Shown: piece after piece, positions 29,334 to 38,100 of the stretch
Layout of the letters: every line of letters begins with the position of its first letter
How positions within the stretch are numbered: the first letter of the stretch is position 1
From: Actinosynnema pretiosum
Lineage (GTDB): Bacteria > Actinomycetota > Actinomycetes > Mycobacteriales > Pseudonocardiaceae
Assembly: GCF_024171695.1 (NCBI RefSeq)
Contig: NZ_JAMTCF010000006.1
Coordinates: 124,001-188,000 of the forward strand
Direction: 5' to 3'
Length of the DNA stretch: 64,000 nucleotides
Notes under the pieces: generated by a model
What the model was told of the DNA's origin: nothing
The model's database searches: none
The model's input: only the letters and a program-made list of their open reading frames with translations
Translations under genes and position numbers: made by a program

Positions 29334-29675
29334 GTCCAAGTTCCCCCCGTGCGGTGGCAATCCCCGGTCACCACTAGTGCATGAGCGGAGGGGACCTGGC
29401 CAAATACACGGGCCCTCGGAAAACCGCCCGAATGCGGGATGCCCGTCGCCGGGCCCCGTCCGGGGTCCGCCGAACCGCCGCGGGGGCGGCGCGCGAACCT
29501 CCCCCGACGCCCTGATCGCATCGACGCCCGAAGCACTGCGGCACAGGGGTTCCGTTCGGCGGAGGGCGGTTCGCGGGAGCTTGCTGCGGGTAACACCGCA
29601 CCGCAGGCGCGTCCGAATGGCCCAGTCCCCGTCGGCGTTCGCCAGGCACGGGCGGGCCGTCACCATTCACACAAT

Positions 29676-29703
29676 GTGGGTGACGCGCGAAAGTGTTACC
29701 CAC
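29676..29703 (+). promoter_or_regulatory. Inverted repeat upstream of the small peptide gene
   Basis: GTGGGTGAC and GTTACCCAC (8 of 9 positions complementary) flank a 10-bp spacer, about 120 bp before the peptide start. The size and spacing fit a dimeric repressor or activator site. The rest of 29334-29823 lacks a supportable gene; ACGCTACCCCTTGTC near 29745 may contain promoter elements. Confidence 0.4.
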
Positions 29704-29823
29704 CGCCGAGTGAGTTGATGCGGCCGTCCCGGTGGGGACGCTACCCCTTGTCGTTCCCTCGTCCTACCTTTGAACCTACCGCTCGGGTGAGCGGACAAGT
29801 TCAGGGGAAAACAGGAGGTAGTG

Positions 29824-29895
29824 ATGGGTCTGCTCGGCACACTGCTCGACCTGGTGAAGAACCTGCTCGGCGCTCTCCTGGGCGGTCTCGTCTGA
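29824..29895 (+). CDS. 23-residue amphipathic hydrophobic peptide
   Basis: ATG 29824 is preceded by an excellent AGGAGGT site at 5-nt spacing, and the frame closes with TGA after 23 codons. The peptide starts MGLLGTLLDLVKNLLGAL and ends LGGLV: leucine/glycine-rich, with one Asp, one Lys and one Asn. Plotted as a helix, the polar residues fall on one side. It has no cleavable signal sequence. Overall it resembles phenol-soluble-modulin or delta-lysin-like membrane-active peptides, or very small membrane proteins of toxin-antitoxin type. It has its own upstream region and is followed by a 20-bp-stem terminator, so it looks like a deliberate single-gene unit. Confidence 0.6.
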   Translation: MGLLGTLLDLVKNLLGALLGGLV

Positions 29896-30007
29896 CCGCC
29901 GCGTCCCACCGGTCCGGTCGCACGGTCCCGCCGAGGGGGCGGGACCGCGCGAGCTGATCGGCGGGACCACGGTGCTCCCGGCGGCACGCCTGCACCCGTC
30001 CGGAGCA

Positions 30008-30052
30008 AGCAGCGGCCCCCCGTTCCCTGACTGGGAACGGGGGGCCGCTGCT
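30008..30052. terminator. Strong bidirectional terminator with 20-bp stem
   Basis: AGCAGCGGCCCCCCGTTCCC pairs perfectly with its complement across the 5-nt loop TGACT. It lies between the peptide gene (plus) and the DHA2 exporter gene (minus), 17 bp past the exporter stop, and can terminate both. Confidence 0.75.
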
Positions 30053-30068
30053 CACGCGCGAGCCGGGA

Positions 30069-31643
30069 TCAGTGCGGCAGCTCCGCGGCCAGCCGCTCGT
30101 CGCCGCTCTGCTCCTTGAGCGGCTTCTCCTTGATGAACAGCACCGCGATCAGCGCGATCGCCGCGATCGGCGCGCCGATCAGGAACAGCTCGGCGGTGGC
30201 CGTGGCGTACACGTCGCGCACCACCAGCCGGATCGGCTCCGGCAGCGCGGACAGGTCCGGCACCGCCGTGTGGCCGCCGCCGCTGGCGAGCATGTCGGCG
30301 GGCACGCCCAGCGCGGTGAGCTTCTCGCCCATCAGGGTGGACACCCGGTTGGCCAGCACCGCGCCCAGCGCGCTCACGCCGATCGAGCCGCCGAGGCTGC
30401 GGAAGAAGGTCAGCGTGGACGTGGTGGCGCCGAGGTCCTTGGCGGGCACGTCGTTCTGCGCGGCCAGCACCAGGTTCTGCATCACCATGCCGACGCCGAC
30501 GCCGAGCACGGCCATGTGCGCGCCGACGACGGGCACGGTGGTGTTCGCGTCGATCGTGGACAGCAGCAGCATCCCGACGACCATGATCGCGGCGCCCGCG
30601 ACCAGGAACGCCTTCCAGCGGCCCCACTTGGTGATCAGCTGTCCGGCGATCGTGGACGACAGGAACAGGCCGAACACCATCGGCAGGCTCATCAGGCCCG
30701 CCTGGGTGGGGGTCTTGCCGAGGCCGATCTGGAAGTACTGCGACAGGAACACCGTGCCGCCGAACATCGCCACGCCGACCAGGACGCTGGCGATGGTGGT
30801 GAGGCTGACCGTGCGGTTGGCGAACAGGCGCAGCGGCACCACCGGGTCGGCGGCGCGGGACTCGACCCACACGGCCAGCGCGAGCAGCAGCACGCCGCCG
30901 CCGACCAGCGCGGCCGACCAGGCGGAGACCCACTCGAACGAGCCGCCCGCGAGGGTGGACCAGATCAGCAGGGTGGAGACGCCGCCGGTGATCAGCGCGG
31001 CGCCCAGGTAGTCGATCTTGACCGAGTCCTTGCGCGCCAGGGGCAGGTGCAGGGTGCGCTGGAGCAGCACGATGGCGGCCAGGGTGAACGGGACGCCGAT
31101 GAAGAAGCACCAGCGCCAGCCCAGCCACGAGGTGTCCACCAGGAACCCGCCGATGAGCGGGCCCGCGACGGTGCCGATGCCGAAGACGGCGCCGAACAGA
31201 CCGGCGTAGCGGCCCAGCTCGCGCGGCGGGATCATCGCGGCCATCACGATGGTGGACAGCGCGGTCATGCCGCCCGCGCCGAGGCCCTGGACGACGCGGC
31301 TGACGATCAGCACCTCGACGTTCGGCGAGAAGCCCGCCAGGAGCGAGCCGACCACGAACAGGCCGAGGGAGAGCTGGATGAGCAGCTTGCGGCTGTAGAG
31401 GTCGGCGAGCTTGCCCCACAGCGGGACGGTCGCGGTCATCGCGAGCAGCTCGGCGGTGACGACCCAGGTGTAGACCGACTGCGAGCCGTCGAGGTCGGAG
31501 ATGATGCGCGGCAGGGCGTTCGAGACGACGGTCGAGGCCAGGATGGACACGAACATGCCCAGCATCAGGCCCGTCATCGCCTGGATCACGTCGCGGCGGG
31601 AGGCGCTCGGGGCCCCGGTCGCCGGTAGAGCGGTGTCGGTCAT
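30069..31643 (-). CDS. DHA2-family (14-TM) drug exporter
   Basis: A 524-residue MFS protein of the EmrB/QacA group with about 14 membrane segments. DVIQAMTGLMLGMFVSILASTVVSNALPRI is the typical first segment, WGKLADLYSRKLL is motif A, and GLFGAVFGIGTVAGPLIGGFLVD is the antiporter motif C. It exports drugs or toxic metabolites by proton exchange. ATG 31643 overlaps the tetR stop by 4 nt (ATGA), so the two are cotranscribed and the pump is presumably controlled by that repressor. Confidence 0.88.
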   Translation of the reverse strand: MTDTALPATGAPSASRRDVIQAMTGLMLGMFVSILASTVVSNALPRIISDLDGSQSVYTWVVTAELLAMTATVPLWGKLADLYSRKLLIQLSLGLFVVGSLLAGFSPNVEVLIVSRVVQGLGAGGMTALSTIVMAAMIPPRELGRYAGLFGAVFGIGTVAGPLIGGFLVDTSWLGWRWCFFIGVPFTLAAIVLLQRTLHLPLARKDSVKIDYLGAALITGGVSTLLIWSTLAGGSFEWVSAWSAALVGGGVLLLALAVWVESRAADPVVPLRLFANRTVSLTTIASVLVGVAMFGGTVFLSQYFQIGLGKTPTQAGLMSLPMVFGLFLSSTIAGQLITKWGRWKAFLVAGAAIMVVGMLLLSTIDANTTVPVVGAHMAVLGVGVGMVMQNLVLAAQNDVPAKDLGATTSTLTFFRSLGGSIGVSALGAVLANRVSTLMGEKLTALGVPADMLASGGGHTAVPDLSALPEPIRLVVRDVYATATAELFLIGAPIAAIALIAVLFIKEKPLKEQSGDERLAAELPH

Positions 31644-32272
31644 CTTTCCTCGTCGGATCGGTGGTGCGGGGTTTTCGGGAGGGCGAAGCCGGAGGCCAGC
31701 AGGTCGAAGGCCTCGGCGATCAGGTCGGTGAGCGGGGGCGCGTCCCTGGCGGCGGGCCAGCTGGCCCAGCGCCAGGCGGCGACGCGGAACGCGGTGTTGG
31801 CGGCGGCGGCCAGGAGCATGGGGTGGGCGTCGGTCTCGGCGTGCCCGGTGCGCTCGGCGAGCGCGCGCACCATGTGCCGCTCGACCTGCTCGCCCGCGGC
31901 GAAGACCTTGGGCAGCAGCACGGGGTTCTGCTCGATGACGCGCATCCGGCGCAGCCACTCGTCGCGGCCCGCGGTCTCCTCGGCCAGTTCCGCGAGGAGG
32001 GCGGCGCGCAGCACGGCGACGGGGGTCAGCTCGGCGGGCTGGCCGAGGATGCGGCGCGCGAGGCGCGGACCCGCGTCGGGGTCGGGCCCGAGGAGGGCCT
32101 CTTCCTTGGTGGCGAAGTAGTTGAAGAAGGTGCGGGCGGAGACGCCCGCGGCGGCGGCGATGTCCTCGACGGTGATGCCGTCGAGCCCGCGCTCGGCGAC
32201 CAGGTCAAGCGCGGCGTCGGCCAGCGCCTGCCTGGTCAGCCGCTTCTTGCGGTCGCGCAAGCCTTCCCCCAT
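31640..32272 (-). CDS. TetR-family repressor
   Basis: A 210-residue TetR-type regulator. The N-terminal HTH is standard: RQALADAALDLVAERGLDGITVEDIAAAAGVSARTFFNYFATKEEAL. The C-terminal half is a ligand-binding helical domain with many Ala and Arg. ATG 32272 is chosen because a -10 box ends 7 nt before it; the ATG at 32302 lies in the promoter. It heads a two-gene operon with the DHA2 exporter, and an operator-like palindrome overlaps the -35, so autorepression relieved by an exported drug is likely. Confidence 0.85.
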   Translation of the reverse strand: MGEGLRDRKKRLTRQALADAALDLVAERGLDGITVEDIAAAAGVSARTFFNYFATKEEALLGPDPDAGPRLARRILGQPAELTPVAVLRAALLAELAEETAGRDEWLRRMRVIEQNPVLLPKVFAAGEQVERHMVRALAERTGHAETDAHPMLLAAAANTAFRVAAWRWASWPAARDAPPLTDLIAEAFDLLASGFALPKTPHHRSDEER

Positions 32273-32279
32273 ACGAGTG

Positions 32280-32309
32280 AGGGTAGGCGGAAAGCTGCAC
32301 ATAGTGCAA
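32280..32309 (-). promoter_or_regulatory. Leaderless tetR promoter with operator palindrome
   Basis: On the minus strand TTGCAC (32309-32304), 18 bp, and TACCCT (32285-32280) are followed by 7 nt and the tetR ATG. The palindrome TGCACataGTGCA (32296-32308) covers the -35, well placed for the repressor to block RNA polymerase. Confidence 0.6.
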
Positions 32310-32373
32310 GTTTGCAGCGACTGAAGTTTTTATGTCGGAAAGGTAACGGGCCGACGGTCCCGGTACCGGCTGG

Positions 32374-33090
32374 TCAGCCGCACGCTCCCGCGACCAGACG
32401 GCGGAGCTCCACTTGGGGCAACGGGTTCGCGCTCAGCCACCCGTCCCGCTCGACCACGAGCAACCGCCCACGGCGGGTGTCGAGCCAGCGGACAGGACTC
32501 GTACGTGCGTCACCCGAACGGTGGCCACGGGGCCGAACCGTGCACATACCGCCACCGAGCGCGGAGGCCAGCAGGGTGGTCCACCCGCGCGCCGAGGACC
32601 CGGTGACCCCGTGCGCGGTGAGCACCTCCCAGGCCCCGTGCGCGGGCGCCCGCCCGGCGGCGGCCACGGCGGCGGCGGGCGCGGTGAGGGGGAGGCAGTC
32701 GGCGGGCGGGAGGACGGGCTCGGCGGCGAGGAGGACGTCGGGGAGCAGGTCGGGCAGGCAGGGCGTGACGGTGACGTCGGACCCGCTGCCGGAGGGCCGC
32801 ACCGCGAACGCGACCCCGCCGCCCCGGACCCCGACGGCGACGCCGGAGGCGCCTTCCCAGTGCACGCGGTCGCCGGGGAGGGCGGTGACGAGGTCGGCGA
32901 GGTGCCCGGTGGGACCCCGGTGGTCGGCCAGGCCCTTGGCGCGCAGGGAGGCGGAGACCCGGCGGTTGTCGGCGAGGTGGTCGGCCCAGGTGCGGGCGGT
33001 GGGGGGCTCGGGGAGGGGGAGGGGCCAGGGGGCGGCGGCAGTCTCGCAGAGGAGGTAGAGCTCGCGGGCGGTGAGGAGGAGGTGGTTCAC
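32374..33090 (-). CDS. EspG-like ESX secretion-associated protein
   Basis: A 238-residue protein resembling the EspG family, the cytosolic chaperones that bind PE/PPE substrates of type VII (ESX) secretion. It begins NHLLLTARELYLLCETA and shows the alternating hydrophobic beta pattern and late LRRLVAGACG helix of that family. GTG 33090 overlaps the stop of the EspC-like gene (GTGA). It is the third gene of a PPE-like, EspC-like, EspG-like operon. No ESX ATPase or membrane components are in the window, so it would use a system encoded elsewhere. Confidence 0.65.
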   Translation of the reverse strand: MNHLLLTARELYLLCETAAAPWPLPLPEPPTARTWADHLADNRRVSASLRAKGLADHRGPTGHLADLVTALPGDRVHWEGASGVAVGVRGGGVAFAVRPSGSGSDVTVTPCLPDLLPDVLLAAEPVLPPADCLPLTAPAAAVAAAGRAPAHGAWEVLTAHGVTGSSARGWTTLLASALGGGMCTVRPRGHRSGDARTSPVRWLDTRRGRLLVVERDGWLSANPLPQVELRRLVAGACG

Positions 33091-33434
33091 CGGGGCCCGC
33101 ACAGCTTGGTGAGCAGCGCGACGATCTCGGCCTCGGCGGAGCGGTAGGACTCGGCGTCGGCGGACAGGTTGGCGCCGATGTCCTCCAGCACGGCCACCGC
33201 CTCCGCCAAGGCGCGGCCGACCTCGCGGTGGTGCGCCTCGAACGCGGCCGCCAAGTGCCCGGAGTGCGGGCTGGACCCGAGCGGCAGGTCCTCCGCCAGT
33301 TCCCGGTGGACCTCCCGCGCCTCGCCCAGGACGTCGAGCAGCGCGGCGACGTCCTGGGCGCACTTCCCGGCCGCGCCCGCGCTGTGGTCGAACCCGGCGG
33401 GCGCGCTCCCGCCGGGCTTGTCATCGAGGTACAC
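33087..33434 (-). CDS. Small EspC/WXG100-like secreted helical protein
   Basis: A 115-residue, largely alpha-helical acidic protein (HSAGAAGKCAQDVAALLDVL and AEAVAVLEDIGANLSADAES). Length, helix-turn-helix layout and neighbours fit EspC/ESX-type excreted proteins; no W-x-G is visible. ATG 33434 is 12 bp after the PPE-like stop. It may dimerise with the PPE-like protein for secretion. Confidence 0.6.
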   Translation of the reverse strand: MYLDDKPGGSAPAGFDHSAGAAGKCAQDVAALLDVLGEAREVHRELAEDLPLGSSPHSGHLAAAFEAHHREVGRALAEAVAVLEDIGANLSADAESYRSAEAEIVALLTKLCGPR

Positions 33435-33446
33435 GACAGCCTCCGC

Positions 33447-34661
33447 TCACTCGCCGATCACCTTGGGGGCGACCCGCAGCCCTTCCGGGCCGAACGGGTT
33501 CGCGTCGTAGGGGGTTTTGCGCCGCCACTCCCTGTCCTGCCGGGACGCGCCTGCGTCGGAGCCGAACGGCCCGTACATCGGCGGTGTGGCGGGAGCCGCC
33601 GCAGGGCGCGCCGGGGAGCGCGTCTCGGCCGCCCGCGCGTCACCGTGCGCCTGCCCGAGCACGGAGGTCGCCGGACCGGGCAGGACCGGCGCGGGCTGGC
33701 CACCGACCACGCCTCGGGACCGCGCGCCCCCGGCCGGGCGGGCGCCTCCCCCTGAGGCGGGACGCGCCGCAGGGGGCTGCCACACGGCGGTCGCGGAGGC
33801 CCCGGTCTGCACCGGGGTCTGCGCCTGCGGCGCGGGGGTGGCCCCGGTGAGGGCGTGCCAGCGGGCCTCGACGCCGGACGGGGCGGACGCCGACACCCCG
33901 GTCGTCCCCGAGGGCGCGATGACCTCGGGGACGACCTCGGCGACGGCGGCCCCGGACGGGCGCGGAGGTTCGGCGACGGGCGCGTCGGGCACGACCTGTT
34001 CGAGCGGAGCGGGCAGGGCGCCGCTTTGACCGCGCAAAAAAGGCAAGACACCCAGAAAGCCGTCCACTTCCCCCCTCGGGAACGGGGTGTCCCCGGAGGT
34101 GCCCCACCCCGGTTTCGGGGGCGGCGAATTCTTGCCCACCCGGTCCTCGACGTCCCACGAACCGCTCTCGTGGGCGCGCATCACCGCGATCGCTCTCTGC
34201 TTCTGCTCCTCACGCAGGGCGGCGCGTGCCCACTGCCCCGCGACCGCGCCCACGAGGAACCCCGCGGGCCCGCCGACGCGGGCGCCCGCCGCGCCGTCGG
34301 CCAAGAGGTCCCACGGCGAACCGGAGTCGACCGGAGGCATCTCCTCGATGGCACGAGCCAGTCGGGCACCGGCCAACCGGGTGTGCCCGCTCGCCTTCTC
34401 GGCGTTCGCGCCGAGCTGGTCGAACCACCGCGCGTGCTTGTCGACCGAGACGCGGGCCGCGTCGGCGGCCTCCCCCGTCCAGCAGGCTTCGAGCTCACCG
34501 GAGATCCTGATCATCTCACCGGCCGCCTGGGCGAGCAGCCCGCCGAGCCTGCCCCAGTCGGCCGCCCTGGCCGCCACGGCCTCGGGATCAGCCCCGCCGT
34601 GCAGCATCTCGTGCATCTCCTGGTGGGTGTGCCCCTCCCAGCGAACTCCCTCGCGACGCAC
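33447..34661 (-). CDS. PPE-like ESX substrate with proline-rich tail
   Basis: A 404-residue protein. The N-terminal 120 residues are helical, with a CWTGEAADAAR turn (W-x-G) and GRLGGLLAQAAGEMIRISGELEACW, as in PPE/WXG100 proteins. A Gly-rich segment (GGPAGFLVGAVAGQWA) follows, then about 200 residues rich in Pro, Ala and Gly. The C-terminus DANPFGPEGLRVAPKVIGE looks conserved and may be a recognition tail. GTG 34661 has GGGGGG upstream. It heads the operon with the EspC-like and EspG-like genes and is the likely secreted substrate. Confidence 0.65.
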   Translation of the reverse strand: MRREGVRWEGHTHQEMHEMLHGGADPEAVAARAADWGRLGGLLAQAAGEMIRISGELEACWTGEAADAARVSVDKHARWFDQLGANAEKASGHTRLAGARLARAIEEMPPVDSGSPWDLLADGAAGARVGGPAGFLVGAVAGQWARAALREEQKQRAIAVMRAHESGSWDVEDRVGKNSPPPKPGWGTSGDTPFPRGEVDGFLGVLPFLRGQSGALPAPLEQVVPDAPVAEPPRPSGAAVAEVVPEVIAPSGTTGVSASAPSGVEARWHALTGATPAPQAQTPVQTGASATAVWQPPAARPASGGGARPAGGARSRGVVGGQPAPVLPGPATSVLGQAHGDARAAETRSPARPAAAPATPPMYGPFGSDAGASRQDREWRRKTPYDANPFGPEGLRVAPKVIGE

Positions 34662-34814
34662 CGCAGAATCCCCCCGCGCACTCCCCCGCCGAACCGAACG
34701 CGGGGGACCCTAACGGAGCCGGAAAAACATATCCGACCTGGGGAATCCCCATTTCCAGCGAATGCTCCAACCCGCCGCAGAAATGCGGCCATTCCACCCA
34801 GGGGAACAATTCCC

Positions 34815-35129
34815 TCACTCCCCCAGGATCCGCACCGACGTGATCGCCGCCAACCCCGACACCGTCAGCACCGCCTCCAACAACTCCCCCGCCACCACCT
34901 CCACCCGCTCCGCGTGCGCGAACAACCCGCTCAACGCCGCGCTGTCCAGATACCCGACCCCCACCAGGTCCACCACCACCGGCCCACCCCCCACCGGCGC
35001 CCCCCGCACCGCGTCCGCGAGCGCCCCGGTGAACCGCGCCGCGTTGGCCATGTCGATCTCTCCCGCCACGGTGAGCACCACCGCGCCGTCCGCGCGGCTG
35101 GTGGTGGCCAGGGTCAGCTCGGGGTTCAT
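34815..35129 (-). CDS. STAS anti-anti-sigma factor of the hybrid-kinase operon
   Basis: A 104-residue STAS protein. VVLTVAGEIDMANAARFTGAL and VVVDLVGVGYLDSAALSGLFAHAE match RsbV/SpoIIAA, with the phosphorylatable Ser in YLDSAALS. ATG 35129 overlaps the stop of the 1390-residue signalling protein (ATGA). The upstream protein has both a SpoIIE-like phosphatase and an RsbW-like kinase domain, so this STAS protein is its probable substrate. The two make a self-contained partner switch. Confidence 0.85.
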   Translation of the reverse strand: MNPELTLATTSRADGAVVLTVAGEIDMANAARFTGALADAVRGAPVGGGPVVVDLVGVGYLDSAALSGLFAHAERVEVVAGELLEAVLTVSGLAAITSVRILGE

Positions 35130-38100
35130 GGGGTGATCCTCGTCCGCAGTTCCACGACCGTCCCGCCCGGTCCGGGCCGGACGGACACCTCGTCCACCAG
35201 GGCACGCATCAGGCCGATCCCGTGCCCCCTCGCCAGGTCGCCGCCCGCGACGGGGTCCCGCCACGCGCCGCTGTCCGCGACGACCAACCGCAGCCGGTCC
35301 ACGGTCGCGCTGGCGCGCAGCACCACCTGCCCTCCCGGTCGGTCGCGGTGGCCGTGCTCCACCGCGTTCGCGCACGCCTCCCCCGCCGCCACCAGCACGT
35401 TCTGCGCCTGCCCCCGCCCGATCCCGCACGCGGTCAGCCAGTCCCTCAGCAGCCCCCGCACCCGCGACAGCTCCAGCGCCTCCGCCGGGAACTCCACGAC
35501 CAGCGGACCCGGCCGCCGGTACAGCAGCACCGCCACGTCGTCCTCGAACCCCCCTTCCGGGACCAGTCTCGACATCACGTGCGCGGCCAGGTCCTCCACC
35601 GACACGTCCCGCCCCTCCTGCAGCGCCCGCCCCGCCAGCTCGATCCCGTCGTCCAGCGACTGCCTGCGCCGCTCCACCAACCCGTCCGTGTACAGCAGCA
35701 GCGTGCCGCGCGCGGGCACGTCGCACCACGCCTCGGTGCGCTCCCGGTCCGGTTTGATCGCCAGCGGCAGCGAGCGACCGCCGTCCAGCAGCTCCACGCC
35801 GCCGCCCGGTCTGGCCAGCACGCCCGGCGGGTGCCCGGCGCTGGCGTACACCAGGTGCCCGGTGTCCGGCGACAGCACGCCGCAGAACACCGTGGTGCAC
35901 CGCGCGCCCGGCACGGTCATCGCGAACCGGTCCAGCGCGCTGAGCGTCTGCGCGGGACCGCTGTCCTGGAGCAGCAGCGCCCGGCACGCGCTGCGCAGCT
36001 GCCCCATCGCGGTGGCCGAGTGCAGGCCGTGGCCGACGCAGTCGCCGACCACGATCCCGGTGCGCCCACCGGCCAGCGGCACGATGTCGTACCAGTCGCC
36101 GCCGACCTCCAGCGGCCGGGTGGCGGGCTCGTAGCGGGCGGCGAACCCGCCGGGCAGCTCCTGCGGGCCCAGGATCGCCCGCTGCAGCGCGAGCGCGGTC
36201 TCCCGCTGCACGTCGATGTGGTGCAACCGGTGCAGCGCCTGCCCGAGGTGCCCGGCCAGCAGCACCAGCAGCGCCTCGTCCTGCGCCGCGAACCGCCTGC
36301 TGCCACCCAGCTCCACCCGCAGCGCCAGCGCCCCGGCCGGGTGCTCCAGGGTGATGCCGACCAGCCCCGGCCCGTCGGAGTGCGCGACCAGCGGCGGCCT
36401 GGACAGCGCGTCGCGCAGCACCCGCGCGGTGGCGGGCGGCACCGGGGCGCGGTCGGCGTCGGGGCACTTGCTCCTGGGCGCCTCGCCCTCGGGCAACCGC
36501 TCGGTGGTGAGCAGCTCCTCGCCGCCCGCACCGGCCCCGACCAGCGCGACGACCCGCTCGGCCCGCCACAGCCTGGCCAGCTCCCCCAGCGCGCCGACCA
36601 GCGCGTCGGACACCCCGTCCGCCTCGGACAGCCGCACGCTCAGCGCCGCCACGGCCGCCTCCCGCACCGCCGCGTAGTGCTCGTCGGTGACGTCCCGGAA
36701 CGTGCCGACCACGACCCGGTCCCCGGTGTCCGGGTCCTCGACCCGGTTGAACGCGGCGGCCACCCACAGCCGGTGCCCGTCGCGGTGCACCACCGGCACG
36801 ACGGTGTGCGCGCCGCTGCCCGGCCCGACCAGGTCGGTGAACACCTCCTCGACCCGCGCGTGCCCCTCGGGGTCGTCCTCGCTGGTGGGCCACCACGGGT
36901 ACACCGGCCCGTACGGCAACCCCTCCGGCCCGTAGCCGAGCACGGTGGTGAACGCGGCGTTGATCTCCACGACCGCGCCGGTCTCGTCGCAGACGAAGAA
37001 CGCCTCCTGCAGCGAGTCCAGCAGGGCGGCCCGCCACCGGGCGTGGTGGTCGCGCAGCCTGGCCAGCTCGACGTTCGCGCGCACCCGCGCCAGCAGGTCG
37101 GCCGCCGCGAACGGCTTGACCAGGTAGTCGTCGGCCCCGGCCGCGAGCCCCTCGATGGACGCCTCCTGCCCGGCGCGCGCGGACAGCAGCACCACCGGCA
37201 CCCCGGCCGTGCGCTGGTCGGCGCGCAGGGCCGCGACCAGGCCGAGGCCGTCCAGGTTCGGCATCATCACGTCGGTGACCACCAGGTCCGGGGTGCGGGC
37301 GCGCACCTCCTCCAGCGCGGCCCGCCCGTCCCCGACGGCCCGCACCCGGTACCCGGCCGAGCGCAGCAGCCTGGTCAGGTACTCGCGCATGTCGGCGTTG
37401 TCGTCGGCGACCACGACCCGCGCGGGCAGCGCCGACTCGGGGGCGCGCAGCGGCGACTGGGCCAGCACGGGCGCGCCGTCGTCGCCGGGGTCGCCGCCGT
37501 CGCCGGGGTCGCGGTCGTCGCCGGGGTCGCGGTCGTCGGGCAGCCAGCGCAGCGCCTCCTGCAGGTACGGCTCGGCCCCGGACGCGCGGCGCCCGCCGCC
37601 CACCGCGACCACCGCGTCGGCGGGCAGGTGCGCGGTGCCCAGCGGCAGCCGGATGGTGAACGCGGTGCCGCCGCCGGGCGCGCCCGCCGCGCTGATCTCG
37701 CCGCCGTGCAGCCCCACCAGCTCGCGCACCAGCGCCAGCCCGATCCCGCTGCCCTCGGCCGACCTGGCCCTGGTGTTCTCGATGCGGTGGAACCGCTCGA
37801 ACAGCCGGGGCAGCTCGTCGACGGGCACCCCGACGCCGGTGTCGGCGACGGTCACCACCGCGTGGTCGCCCTCGCGGTGCACCTCGACGCGGATGCCCCC
37901 GCCGAAGGTGAACTTGAGCGCGTTGGACAGCAGGTTGAGCACGACGTTCTCCCACATGCCTCGGTCCAGGTGCACGGGGACGCCCAGCGGCGGGCAGTCC
38001 ACGCGGAGCTCCAGACCGGCCTTCTCCACGGCCGAGCGGAACGTGCTGGCCAGTTCGGCGGTGACCACCGCCAGGTCGACGGGTTCGTAGCGGGCCCGCA

